The position numbers were made by a program, and so were the translations under genes. From Sipunculus nudus (Eukaryota > Annelida > Sipuncula > Golfingiida > Sipunculidae): a stretch of 64,000 nt of DNA. The notes under the pieces are model-generated. The model worked only from the letters and a program-made list of their open reading frames with translations. It had not been told where the DNA came from and did not search any database. Below, in pieces: positions 50,212 to 61,690 of this stretch (within the stretch, counting starts at the first letter, position 1; every line of letters starts with the position of its first letter). Where the stretch lies: positions 29,672,362 to 29,736,361 of the forward strand of contig CM049307.1 in assembly GCA_026874595.1 (NCBI GenBank), written 5' to 3'.

Positions 50212-50990
50212 CGATAGTTACCATATATGGGTATGGAATAAGCTTACATATTTTTAACTACAATGTTAGCCTACTCAAACCTCCGTCAATCCAGACCAGC
50301 ACCAAAATTGAATGGGACCTTCCCTGGCTCGAAAAGACAAACAAATAAATACGGCAGAAAACATAACCTGCATGTTGGCAGTAATTAATTGTGCACAAAT
50401 ATGTTCGGACCAGAATCACAACAAAGAATTTATTCAACTTATTTATAAGTTTCATAGAGACATTTTCCATTATGTAGGCCTACACGTGTTCTACACGTTT
50501 TAAACGCTATACAAACCGTAAAACATATCATTATCTGAATCTTGAAATCTCACATACCCGGTCATAATAATAATAAAATGTTTCTCAAATGTCAAAATCG
50601 AAGCAAGAATCTGGTTTCCAAAAGATGACCAAAATGGCGCGAAAATGTCAGCTCTCCATGCAAGTCTTCTCAGTATTTGCCGTTAAGAAATATTTCTTTC
50701 ATCGTCGGAACTATATTCATAGGCCTAATATCCTTACCAAAAGATGTTGGAAATGGTTAACGTATTTGCACATAATAATTCTATGCTAGACTTTTGTAAT
50801 TAAACCGAAGGAAATTACAATGTACTGCCCTCTGTCCACGTGGTGCACGATGTTCACATCATTCGGCTGATTCTGTGATGAACCCATAAAATAATGGATG
50901 TTACCATAAAATGATCACGGATAGGTTCTCACTGGGTTTCACGTGGACTATGTTATATCATGATAATCAGTTAACCCTATTATGCGGTCA

Positions 50991-51176
50991 GGGTTTAAGC
51001 TATGTTTGACAGGAACTTCACTTTCCGTTCAGGAAGTTGTGGGCGGGATCTAAATGTACAAATGTCAGGAACAGCCCGTAAGAAAACCACAACTAGCTGT
51101 GGTGCCGTGTGCAAAACACGCAAGCACTTCAAAGGATTCCGCCTTGAGGCCCGGTGACTAGCAGCAGTGTGTCGAA
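50991..51176 (+). promoter_or_regulatory. gene 2 promoter and 5' UTR region (putative)
   Basis: A GC-richer stretch just upstream of ATG 51177. It contains CAGGAAGTTG (ETS-like), GGGCGGGA (Sp/KLF-like) at 51020-51055, and ACCACA / TGTGGT inverted RUNX-like sites at 51086-51091 and 51098-51103. No TATA box is evident. The transcription start is not visible; part of this is probably 5' UTR. The start context CGAAATGA has a G at -3. Confidence 0.45.
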
Positions 51177-51290
51177 ATGAATCCAGGTGCAGAAACTTTT
51201 ACTGTTGTCCTGCAGAAAACCCCAAACGAACCATGGGGATTCCGCTTGCAGGGTGGATCAGATTTTACTACCCCTTTGTCCATCCAATCG
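51177..51290 (+). CDS. gene 2, first coding exon: N-terminal half of PDZ domain
   Basis: ATG at 51177, 38 codons, then the donor TCG|GTAAGT in phase 0. The peptide begins MNPGAETFTVVLQ and contains PWGFRLQGG (residues 19-27), the carboxylate-binding loop typical of PDLIM/Zasp/ALP-Enigma PDZ domains, with the PDZ at the very N-terminus as in that family. Joined to exon 62519 it gives a full PDZ of ~88 residues. Proteins of this family bind alpha-actinin at Z-discs or actin stress fibres and usually end in LIM domains, which would lie beyond the window. Synaptopodin-2-type proteins also have an N-terminal PDZ with a similar loop and cannot be excluded. The start is chosen because the PDZ begins about ten residues later and there is no upstream in-frame extension with an acceptor. 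Confidence 0.9.
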
Positions 51291-53301
51291 GTAAGTACCT
51301 GGTTTCAAAACAGCTCAATCGGAACACTCGAGATTTCATGCTTTGATGTTGACAGTTTACGTGACCCCAAGTGACCTCTCGAGGAGTCGTGCAGAGGTAA
51401 AGTTGAGTTTACACAGCGGGTTTATTACCTGTAAAGTGTCCTCAACGCTACAGCCAGGAACCGTAGTAGTTATCATATTATTACCAAATACACGTACAAC
51501 AATTTGCGGCTATATACAAAGCGGTTTATTTTTACCTGTCGGGTGCGATTGATTTGCTCATGTTTATTCATTAATTTACCATATACGGCATGGCAGCGAA
51601 TGTCTGGCATTCCGTTGGAATGAATGGTTGGCTTTGACAGCGCATCGCGTACCGTGGTTTAAGTCAGAAACGGACAAAGCAGGGGGAACCAGGCTTAAAA
51701 TACATGCATAACAATGACATATATCCTATACTGCTATAGTATAGAGTATAGACTCGCCAACTGAAACGTAGCTAGGAAAAATATGACAGTTCACCTGTTG
51801 TTGAATAGCCCAATCAGTGCAAGATACCAGGTGAGAGGGCACAGTCAGCCACGTGAAATGTTTGGTATGAGGTAAACAAACCCAGCCCGGTCGGGGTGCA
51901 CTGGTCTGGTGAGTGCCCAGTCCAGCATATACCATCCACCCTGGTCAGAAATAGTTCACCATAGGAAGTCCAAACAGCAGCTACGGTTATCACATAATTA
52001 AGTTGCACAGAACAGGGTGCTCACAGAGAATAATTAGGTTTTGGGTAATAAATTTAAGGGACACCAGTGGTGATGATTGATAAATGTGCAAGTCTGTATG
52101 TTTTGATTTTATTAAATACAAAAGCGTACAGATATTTCCTCATACACATCTAGATATCTCTGTCTGTCTGTCTCTCTAGTCTTTCTGTCTGTCTGTCAGT
52201 CTGTCTGTGTGTGTCTCTCTTTACATATATTTATATATAATTATATATACATGATTGATATATATATATATTTGTGTGTGTTGTGTGCATGTATGTAACA
52301 GTGTCTTTTTCCTTGTTAAAAAAAAGGTTATTTGTTCTGTGGACTTGACTGCAGCAAATAATTGTGTGATCCAAATGGGTTTCAAACTAACACATCACTG
52401 TCAAAAGTTCATCTTTTTTTGCCATTCAGTATCTGATACCAATTAGAGGCCTGATCCTAACATGTAACAAAACTGGTGGACGGACGTTTTGGACACGGAC
52501 GCTCCGGACACAGGCATTCCGGACTTGGACGCTGCTGACAGGCTTTTTTGCAAGGGAGGACATTTTGGACAGAATAATATTATTACCAGAAAATGACCTT
52601 TGTTATGATAGTTTTTAGTGTATCAATGTACCCATATGTTTAAAGATAAAATATTCATTTGCCTCTAAAATATGGGGATATACTGGGGGTTAATTTTTAT
52701 GGTATTTGTAAGCAAAAACATACAGTATTTTCCAGGCAGTTTTTGAAAGGAAGCAAACTGTAAAAACATTAGATCAAACCAGTGACAAGAGAACATTTTG
52801 TTTAATAAAACTATGAAAACTACAAAAATATATATAATAATGCACTAATAATAAGTGAGCAGTAAGTAGCTAAATTAAGCATGAAATCATTCAAGCAAGC
52901 TGTGCCTGGGTGATTTACTCATTCTAACTCTCCTAAGGGTAAACTGCTTCATGGCAAGGCCTGTGCACATGCAATGAGGAAAACCACTCAGTAAGTTGTT
53001 ATTAGTGCAAGCTGAGATTTACTCAGGTTGAGCAACTCCTTTCCTATTGGAACAATAGTTAAGAGGATATATATGCTTTCTGTTAAAAATTTGTATCAGT
53101 AAATTTATTGATTGATACATTAAAAAATGATATTTTAAATTTTATATAATAATCAAATAATCAATCCCCATTTTTGGAGGTAAATGAATTTTATATCAAA
53201 AAACATATATGAATACACTGATACATTCACAATAATATTTTAAAAGGTTATTTTACGGCAATAGTAATGATCAGGAGGTAAAAATTGTTTCAGTGAACAT
53301 A
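51291..53301 (+). other. gene 2 first intron, left part
   Basis: No exon seen. CTGT/TC-rich microsatellite at ~52158-52220, followed by AT tracts. 52475-52690 is one arm of a long-range inverted repeat (see 59085-59302), and 53150-53245 is a further fragment of the same repeat family. Confidence 0.5.
52475..52690 (-). repeat. dispersed repeat E, minus copy
   Basis: Reverse complement matches 59085-59302 along its length: GGACATTTTGGAC, TTGCAAGGG, ATTCCGGACT, CATATGTTTAAAG and the closing TCCCCATA. The part 52484-52560 is a run of irregularly spaced CCGGAC / GGACG motifs. Class unknown. Confidence 0.7.
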
Positions 53302-53794
53302 CCGTAAAAACTCGCATAAAAGTCGAGAAATTTTCACCCTGAAAAAAACATCTAAAGTTGGGGGTCGACTTATGTCCGGGTACGAGTCCGAGAGCAAAAA
53401 ATTGCGACTTGAATGTCCGACCAACCCGTCAATGTCATGCATCAATCCGTCACTGACAATGTTGATTCCAGTAAAATCTAGGTAGGATTTTAGTTATTTT
53501 AATCATAAAAAATATTTACCTGTATTTTGTTTGTTATTTAATTTCATTTTATATTATTTATATACAGGATATATAAAAGGATTTGGACGTCCATCATTTA
53601 TTAATATGTTAATGCCGCTAATCCCAATATAATACTAATGTCCCTGAATGTTCGGCCAACCCGTCAATGTCGAGCCAAACCCCTTCCTCCTCATTCTACC
53701 ATATAAATTCTAGATATTCGTTCTTAAAAATAAATAAAATTTCCAAAGGTCGAACATCTGGAGCATAGTTAGAAGTAATTAGTCTCAATGTCGC

Positions 53795-54245
53795 GTGGTG
53801 GTCCAGTAAATAGAATCGTTAGCTCCCGAAACGTCAATGAAGTTCTTTGCGTATACTACGTTCGACGTTAGATATTCAGATTCTGAAAACTCCTCTATTG
53901 CTCCAAAGACCTCTTAACTTTCCGTGCACCCTAAAAAAGGATTCCTTGCCTGATCAAGACTTACCGTGAAACCAAGCAAGTTATCCTTCAGAATTATTTA
54001 GAACAATTATTAGAGCAACACAAACGGCCATTTTAGAGCAGAAGCCTGCCATATTTTGGTCTAAATCACCTATAAGGGAATCCCTTTTTAGGGTGCAGAG
54101 AATATGAGATATTATATATTATATGTCTTCGGAGCAATGGAGGAGTATTTTGAATCTAAACATACAACGTCGAACGTCGAATATGCTATAAACTTTATTG
54201 ACATGCTCCGGAATACAGTATTCCTACGTGGTCACCTTCATCGAT
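53795..54245. repeat. 450-bp imperfect palindrome
   Basis: The arms are roughly 53795-53960 and 54065-54245. Matches include CGTTCGACGTT / AACGTCGAACG, CTCCTC.ATTGCTCC / GGAGCAATGGAGGAG and GCACCCTAAAAA / TTTTTAGGGTGC. About 100 bases of spacer. It could fold into one long hairpin; probably a foldback element or the inner part of the surrounding transposon. Confidence 0.7.
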
Positions 54246-55156
54246 AAACGGGTGTGTTGTGGCTGTCAAACGGAGTTAATTTATATGCGCTACAGTAAAA
54301 TTGTCAAGGTGACAGTATAAGAGCGTTAATGATTCCAATGTTTTTCCATTATGTCTAAGATTTTTTCAACGAACGTCAACAGCGTGTCCGTCTCATCAAT
54401 GTAAACAACATCCGAACTTCCTTTGTGCATATGTTACACAGCGCTTGCGCAAAGCATGCTGGGAACTTTGCCATAGCATGCTGGAAACTTAGCTATAAGC
54501 CATCCAGTAGCGCGGAATACCAGTATTAAAACAAAGGTGACTCTTTCATATGGTGCCGTATTTATCGCGTAAAATGTACCTAAGACTAGTGAATGCGGAA
54601 GTTATCAGCTGGCTTTCACTTTGACATACACGGAGACTGATTTTAGCACGCGCTTACAAGACAACCAGTAGCACGTGATACTAGTAAGTACGGAGCGGGC
54701 TTTTTTTCACCTGATGAGCCATGCAAAGTTTGATAGGTTAGTGGTATGAGGCAACGTCATGAAATGAATATATTTTAAAGGTCAACAAAGTTCAAGAAAG
54801 GGAACGGGTTTCATGGGACATAATTAATGTGGTGTATTTCCCTACTTTTTTAAAATGAACGGTTTCAACCCCAGATTTTTTTATTAGCGTCGAGCATTCT
54901 ATGCTATCACATGCGATTATATTAAATTCCTAGACCCTCAAAGATATTGGACCATTGTAAAAAAATCATGTAATATAATTTTGTTTTGACGTTTCTTGAA
55001 GTCAGTTGTCAAATTCTTTCAACAGGAGCTTTCTGGGTTTATTTTCATGCTCGGTGTATTTACGATAACAAGATCAATGGTCAGAGATGACAGCAGGAGT
55101 TGGAAGTTTCAAAACATCATTGCATGTGCTGAACATTTGACTCAACGTATGTAAAA

Positions 55157-58100
55157 ACAAGTGACCCATGGGTCATGACGCTCAGCTGACTGGGAAGAGA
55201 TTCGCAAAAGGAAATTTTATCATTAGAATGGTAGTATATACCCATTCAACTGAAGCATCAAACAGATTAACCAACAGGCCAAGATTTAGTCTGTATTTAT
55301 ATATCTCAAAAATAGAGAAAAATGTGTAAACTTTTAAAACTAGAATACGGGTAACCGACAAGTGACTACATGTATCTGCCAAAATCGGATAGTGAGGCAT
55401 GGATTGAGTGGCAAGGGGAAATAGAGTGAGGTATGTTGCATATTAGCATGGATGTCTGCAGCCTAAATGTGTATGTAGGTTGTGCCACCTACCACAAATC
55501 CAGAAGGCTGTTCAAGTTGTATACACCTGCAAAATTTTAGGCAGAAAAGTCAAACCACTACATGTATATGAGCGATTTTTGCCCATGGCAGACAAACAGA
55601 GAAATACTGTGCAAAAATCTTTGCAGGTAACCCCTCCAGTTTTGTGTATGATAAAGACCTATGTGAGATCTAAACACATGCACAATTTTGGCCCAATCGG
55701 TCAAATGGTTCCTGAGATATGAGCTTGGATGTGTGCAGTGTTAACTAGAATGTAGGTGGCGCCACCTGTCATAAAATCAAGAAAGCTGTCCACGATGTAT
55801 AAACCTGCAAAATTTTAGGCAGTTATGTCGAACCACTACAGAGAAATGAGTGATTTTAGGCCACGGCAGACTAACAGACAGACGCTGTGCAAACATTGTT
55901 ACAGGTGGCGCCACCATTTTTTGTGTATGTTACAGAGCTATCAAAGGGCTACATTTGTATAAATTTTATTTCCTGATCGGTCAAACGGTTCCCAAGATAT
56001 AAGCTTGGATGTCATCAGCGTGAACGTGAACGTAGGTGGCGCCACCTGTCATAAAATCAAGAAAGCTATCCTGGATGTATACGCATGACGAATTTCAGGT
56101 GAATTAGTCAATTCACTGCAGAGATATGAGTGATTTTAACCCAAGGCAGATGAACAGATGGACACTGTGCAAACATGGTTACAGGTGGCGCCACCATTTT
56201 TTGTGTATGTTATAAAGCAATCCAAGGGCTACATTTGTATCAATTTAATTCCTGATCGGTCAAATGGTTCCCGAGATATGAGGGTTTATGAGTGGAAACA
56301 GACCCACAAATGGACACTGGATAGAGAGGAAAGGTCAGAGGTCAACGCAAATTGGTTAGGCACCAGTTCACATGTGACCCGATAATAGGTGAAAGTTTGG
56401 GAAAAATCGGTCCATTAGTCTCCGAGGAGCTCTCTGGAAACGAACGCCGCCGCGGTGGAGGAACTCGGTCAAAAACATAGTATCCGCAAAACTTCGTTTT
56501 GGCGGATACAAAAATACAGGTGGCTCCACCAGTCTGCAGAAACTAATAAAAACACTTAATGCTCAATATCCATGCAAAAAATCATGGTGATCTCTGCATT
56601 AGTTGTTCAGATACTTCAGTTTTTGTATCAAATTGTCCATTATTCTGAGGGATACTTCGGAGTCCTATAGCTTGAAGGATATGGGTAACAGAGACCTAAT
56701 TTCAAGTTTCCACAGGCACCTTTCATTGGCCTCCTTGCATGACAAGAATGAAGATTCTAGGTCCAGTTGTTGCGATTTGTACCCTGTTGACAGATAACCA
56801 CATCTTTAAAGGTCTCAAAAAAAAGAAAAAAAATCGTAAAAATTTGAAAAAAAATAGAGGTGGCACACCCAGTCTGCAGAAACTGATGGAACAGCTCATG
56901 ATCAATATGTATGCCGAAAATCATGACAATCAGTGTTGTAGTTATTGAAATACTGCAGTTTTTGTATCAAATTTTCCATTATTCTGGCGGGGGGGGGGGG
57001 GGGGGGGGGGTATTTTGGACCCATACAGCTTAAAGAATATGGGTAACAGAGACCTAATTTCAAGTTTCCATGGAGACTTTTCATGGGTCTCCCTGTGTGT
57101 CAAGAATGAAGATTCTTGGTCCAGTTTTTATGATTTGTGCCCTGTTAACAGATGTTCATATCTTTAAAGGTCTCAAAAATACAGAAAAATTTCGTAAAAA
57201 AAAAAGAACAAATACAGGTGGTGCCACCAGTCTGCAGAAACTTGTGAAACACTCCATGATCAATATCCATGCAAACAATTATGGTTATCTCTGCATTAGT
57301 TGTTCAGATACTTTAGCTTTTGTATCAAATTTTCCATTATTCTGAGCTGTACTTTGGAGTGCCATAGCTCAAAGGATATGGGTAACAGAGACCAAATTTC
57401 AGGTTTCCATGGAGACTTATCATGGGTCTCCCTGTGTGTCAAGAACGAAGATTCTAGGTCCAGTCGTTACGATTTGTACCCTGTTGACAGATAACTACAT
57501 CCTTAAAGGTCTCAAAAATGGAGAAAACAATTCCTGAACATTGAAAAAGTCAGGTGGCGCCACCAGTCTGCACAAACTGATGAAACATCTCATGATCAAT
57601 ATGTATGGCGAAAATCATGATCATCAGTGATGTAGTTAATGAGATATTGAAGTTTTTGTATGAAATTTTTGACTATTCTGGGGGGTAATTTTGGGCCCCA
57701 TAGCTCGAAGGATATGGGTAACAGAGACCTAATTTCTGGTTTCCATGGAGACTTTTCATAGGTCTCTCAGTGTGTCGAAAATGAAGATTCTAGGTCCAGT
57801 CGTTACGATTTGTGCCACGCTAACAGATGACAGCATCCTCAAAGGTCTCAAAAATAGAGGAAAAAATCGTAAAAAATCAAACAGTACAGGTGGCGCCACC
57901 AGTCTGCAGGAACTGATCGAACATCTCATGATCAATATGTATGCCAAAAATGAAGACCATCAGTGATGTAGTTATTGAAATATTGAAGTTTTTGTATGAA
58001 ATTTTTTACTATTCTGGGGGGTACTTTGGGGCCCCATAGCTCGAAGGATATGGGTAACAGAGACCTAATTTCTGGTTTCCAAGGAGATTTTTCATGGACC

Positions 58101-58570
58101 TCTCAGTGTGTCAAGAATTAAGATTCTAAGTCCAGTCTTTATGATTTGTGCCTTGTTAACAGATGTTCACATTTTTAAAGGTCTCAAAAATAGAGAAAAA
58201 AATTCTTAAAAAATCGAAAAATACAGGTGGCGCCACCAGTCTGCAGGAAGTGATGTAACATCTCATGATCAATATGTATGCCAAAAATCATGACCATCAG
58301 TCAAGTAGTTAATGAGATATTGAAGTTTTTGTATGAAATTTTTGACTTTTCTGGGGGGTACTTTGGGGCCACATAGCTCGAAGGATATGGGTAACAGAGA
58401 CCTAATTTCTGGTTTCCAAGGAGATTTTTTATGGACCTCTCAGAATCCCAAGTTACAAGGTTCTAGGTCCAGCGGTTACGATTTGTGCCTGGTTAACGGA
58501 CGGACAGACGGACGACAGACAAAGAGTGATCGCTATAGCTCAGATGACTTTCAGTCAGCTGAGCTAACAA
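55157..58570 (+). mobile_element. family A element containing a nested family B element
   Basis: The 5' end is AACAAG, TGACCCATGGGTCA (55162-55175) and GCTCAGCTGA (55180-55189); the first ~180 bp are close to the copy at 46775. After the nested element (55338-56510) the family A units resume with GGTGGCTCCACCAGTCTGCA. The 3' end has an ACGG-type tract (~58496-58522) and the terminal hairpin at 58537-58565. A G run (~56990-57010) lies inside. Non-coding. Confidence 0.75.
55338..56510 (+). mobile_element. family B element, complete, nested in family A
   Basis: Starts AACTAGAATACGGG with GTATCTGCC nearby. It ends with a hairpin of arms GTATCCGCAAAAC and GTTTTGGCGGATAC (56480-56509; one-base bulge, 3-base loop), whose GGCGGATAC is the inverse of the 5' GTATCCGCC seen in sister copies. 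The interior consists of units with AGGTGGCGCCACC at ~55755, 55903, 56035 and 56183 and a DR1-type motif at 56332-56344. Comparison with 46945-46965 shows the uninterrupted target (CTTTAAAAAAATACAGG), which fixes the borders to a few bases. Confidence 0.75.
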
Positions 58571-59084
58571 TGCGGATAACGTTTTTATAGTATAGAAAAG
58601 CGTTCAGATCGAAAATAAAGAATTAAAAAATCACCAGGCTGTATGTAAATGTGTTTATTTTGTTAATGTATTGCAACGTCAGGTACCATGACAAGTCACT
58701 TATCAGACATGGCCGCTAGTATGGTATAGATTCAGGTATATGATTTGCTTTTCCACCAGTCAAAAATTAGATGAATATTTATATGTTATTAAACTTTTAT
58801 TCTTGATAAATCGTAGATTTATTAATGTTTTTCTCTTCATTCTGTTCATCTGCAAAGATAAAATGAATGTCATTTTTACAGATTTTAAGCATTTGTGTAC
58901 AACCTTCGATGGCAAGGCCTGTACTCTTCTGTAAGAATTCTCCTAGACTGAGATGGTCAAAAAAATTTTTACCTCATTTTTCACTCTAAAAATCACACTC
59001 GTCTGCGAGATCGACTTATATGTGAGTTTTTATGGTATACATTGATACATTCAAAAAGGATATTTTATAAGGTATAATCATCAT

Positions 59085-59302
59085 ATTATTAATCCCCATA
59101 TTATGGCAAATGAATTTTATATCATTAAACATATGGGTACATTGATACACAAAAAATTATAATAACAAAAGGTTGTTTTCTGGTATTAATATTGATATGT
59201 CCGAAATGTCCACCCTTGCAAAAAGGCCATTCCGAAACGTCCTAGTCCGGAATGTCTCTGTCCGGAACATCCGCGTCCGAAACGTTCTACATTCAACAAA
59301 AC
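59085..59302 (+). repeat. dispersed repeat E, plus copy
   Basis: Inverted partner of 52475-52690. It ends with CCGGAATGTC / CCGGAACATC / CCGAAACGTT motifs spaced about 12 bases apart. Confidence 0.7.
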
Positions 59303-59640
59303 TACACCCATCTGCCAGAGGTTGTTTCTACTTAAAGCAAATCTCTCCCAGTTAATAATTGTGGGAGGGCCAGGACTACTTGTCTCAGCTGTCAAACTCC
59401 AAAATCAGAATTTGTCACCGTTCAGGGAAACACCTGTGAACTTTGACATGCACATGCTTACAAAATATTATATTCCATGAATCCTTACCACAAAAACATC
59501 TATGTGTATGTAATTTACCTCAAAAGAATTGTTATCAAGCATATATTTTAACATACTACATTATCCTTTTCATTACATATATACCTCATGAGTATGCTGC
59601 TGGTGTATTTGGAAGCCCCAGTGCATTGTGGGGAAAAGGA
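59303..59640 (+). repeat. dispersed repeat D, copy 2
   Basis: Sister of 35262-35575 in the same orientation, with shared GCCAGAGGT, CTTGTCTCA, TATGTAATTT and GTGCATTGTGGG landmarks. Confidence 0.6.
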
Positions 59641-61189
59641 TTTCATAACCCATAATTCTAAAAGAATCAATCTTAAGAGAACAAATCTGGGCAGTATGGC
59701 AAAACTAAAGAAATAATACAAAAGGTTATAAAATACAGATGACTTAAGAGATCAAGACCAAACGGAAAGATATGACAGTTACTGCGTCAGTTTACATTTA
59801 AAGTTATTATGCATATTGACAACTCTTGTTGACCTGGATTATTTTGTGACCTGGTTTCATTGAGCAGGAATGTGCTTTATCAGTCAAGTTAAGCTGATGA
59901 GGAGATTTAGAGCATGAATCCCTTGTTACAGCTTTTCAGCTTTCCTTTGAAGCAAGTATCAGGCTGCTACAGCATTGGTTTAAAGTGTATATTTAGCAGC
60001 AGCTGATGTGCATCCACAAACTCAGCTGTTGGACTGATCAGTCAGTCTGTTAAGTCAGATACTCTCAGCATCTGTAAGTATTGGAATCAAGCAGTACAGT
60101 CTCTCAAGAGCAGCACCAGCTTGCTGTGGTCACTTTATTCATTCTGATCCAGAAACTTCCTAAATATATACCAATATACATTATATTTTATATATTGAGG
60201 AAGGCAGTGTGATGTTAAGACCACTGAGTGCTTTAAGAGGATTGCATTTAACAGCAGAATGTCCAATATTGGTTGCTGACCTATCTTGTATTTTGGCATG
60301 AAACTGGTTGTAAGCAACCCCCTCCCCCAACCCCCTTGTAAAAAGGGACCTCCCCCCCCCCCCCCCCCCCACTCCCTTAATGATAAAGAGGATGAAAGCC
60401 ATGTCCTCCCCAGGGCTGAAAGAAGTACTTGAATACCGAGTACTGGAGTCCAAAATTTGGACTTCAGTACTGGTGTATGTTCATGCATATCTGAATATTA
60501 CTGCAAATTTAGGGGCAGTCTGTAGGCCTATTTTATTCATTATTGTAGCCTGGCATGGGGCTATAAAACATATGCAAATTAACAGAGGTCTTGTTATGAC
60601 GTATATCTATTGCTTCTTTGGGATAAAGTTAAGCCATCAAAAAGTCAAATTTATGCATATTTTGCAACGGTAAACAGATATCTGTTTATCTTTACAGCTT
60701 TGCCATGGTAAGGAGTACTCCATTCTGAGTTGGGGGAATGCCTATTGGGTGCCTATTTTGTACCTGTTTCAGCCCTAAACCTCCCACCACCCTAATCAGA
60801 AATGTCTTTTAATATTATTTATATACTTTATTCCCATCCAACAACTATCAGACTTTTTTTGCTACATGACAATATATACCCATGTAAAATACATTTCACA
60901 TATGCAACATATGTAATATGAGTATATTTGTCATGATCTTATGTTACAGTATGGTTTAGATATAGGTGATAATACAATTGAATGGAGGATTTTAATTTTG
61001 CATGTGTTATGAGTGCATGTACACAGATATTAGATCTAGTAATGTTGAAACAGGCAAGTCAGATCATAAGTGATAGCTACATAGTCATGTTTTCCATTGT
61101 CATTTAGGCAAAACAGACCTGTTAACCATTCTTTAAGAGAAGGTGGGGATGGGGGGTGGGGGGTTTGCCAGGGTGTCTTTTATTCATTA
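59641..61189 (+). other. gene 2 first intron, non-repetitive part
   Basis: No exon recognised. Includes a C run at ~60351-60370 and a G-rich stretch near 61141-61167. Open frames crossing the C run are not gene-like. Confidence 0.5.
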
Positions 61190-61690
61190 AGGTCGATGGG
61201 CCTTTGTCAAATGTCTTTTCATCTGACATCTTGCTGTCCGTTTACAGAACACAAATTATAACAGCATGACCTAGAAACATTTAATTTAATATCCAATGGA
61301 GTTCTGAGAAAATCTCTTGGAAACCCAAAATTAGGTTACAGTTACCTATATTCTGTACTCTGCAAGTACTCTTTTGAGCAATCTGAAAGACTGACTCTTG
61401 TAAGTGTTCAGGGCTGCTTAATAAATATTTTGCACTGGATCATAGAATCAGTGTGGTGGCACTCAACTTTTGTCATGTAATTCCTCTGTGGCTACACCTC
61501 AGAAATGTCTATTTTTGGTCTTGAAGTGTAGGAAACAATACATAAAGAGTGTCCTAAAGAGGGTAATACTTTGTATACTAGACTTGCAAGTCACTGTGAC
61601 TTATCCTTATGTGGCAGTGCTATAGCCTTTAGACTTTTTAGAAGTGTGACTAATTCATCTGAGTGTCAAAGCCCATGGGCCAATTGTTTT
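61190..61690 (-). mobile_element. family A fragment, minus strand, decayed
   Basis: Resembles the minus copy at 9384-10372: GAACACAAATTATAACAGCATGACCTAGAAA, GAGAAAATCTCTTGGAAACCC, and at the right CAAAGCCCATGGGCCAATTG, the family A 5' motif. Heavily diverged, with no terminal hairpin. Confidence 0.6.

Larger units (their letters stand above)
53302..59035. mobile_element. TA-flanked DNA transposon remnant (Tc1/mariner-pogo type), 5.7 kb with nested inserts
   Basis: The ends CCGTAAAAACTC... (from 53302) and ...GAGTTTTTATGG (to 59035) are inverted repeats matching at 22 of 25 positions, with TA on each side (53300-53301 and 59036-59037). TA duplication and ACTCGC.TA.AAGTCGA-type ends are, from memory, those of pogo/Tigger-like elements. 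The interior holds a palindromic segment (53795-54245) and a family A element (55157-58570). Removing family A leaves about 2.3 kb with no recognisable transposase frame. It lies in the first intron of gene 2. Confidence 0.65.

Noticed and set aside
49907-50257. 116-codon frame with Tyr-Ile repeats
   Set aside because: Translation of TA microsatellites.
57070-57966. Short frames in family A units (beginning METFH)
   Set aside because: Recur with the element units and are disrupted differently in each; elements appear non-coding.
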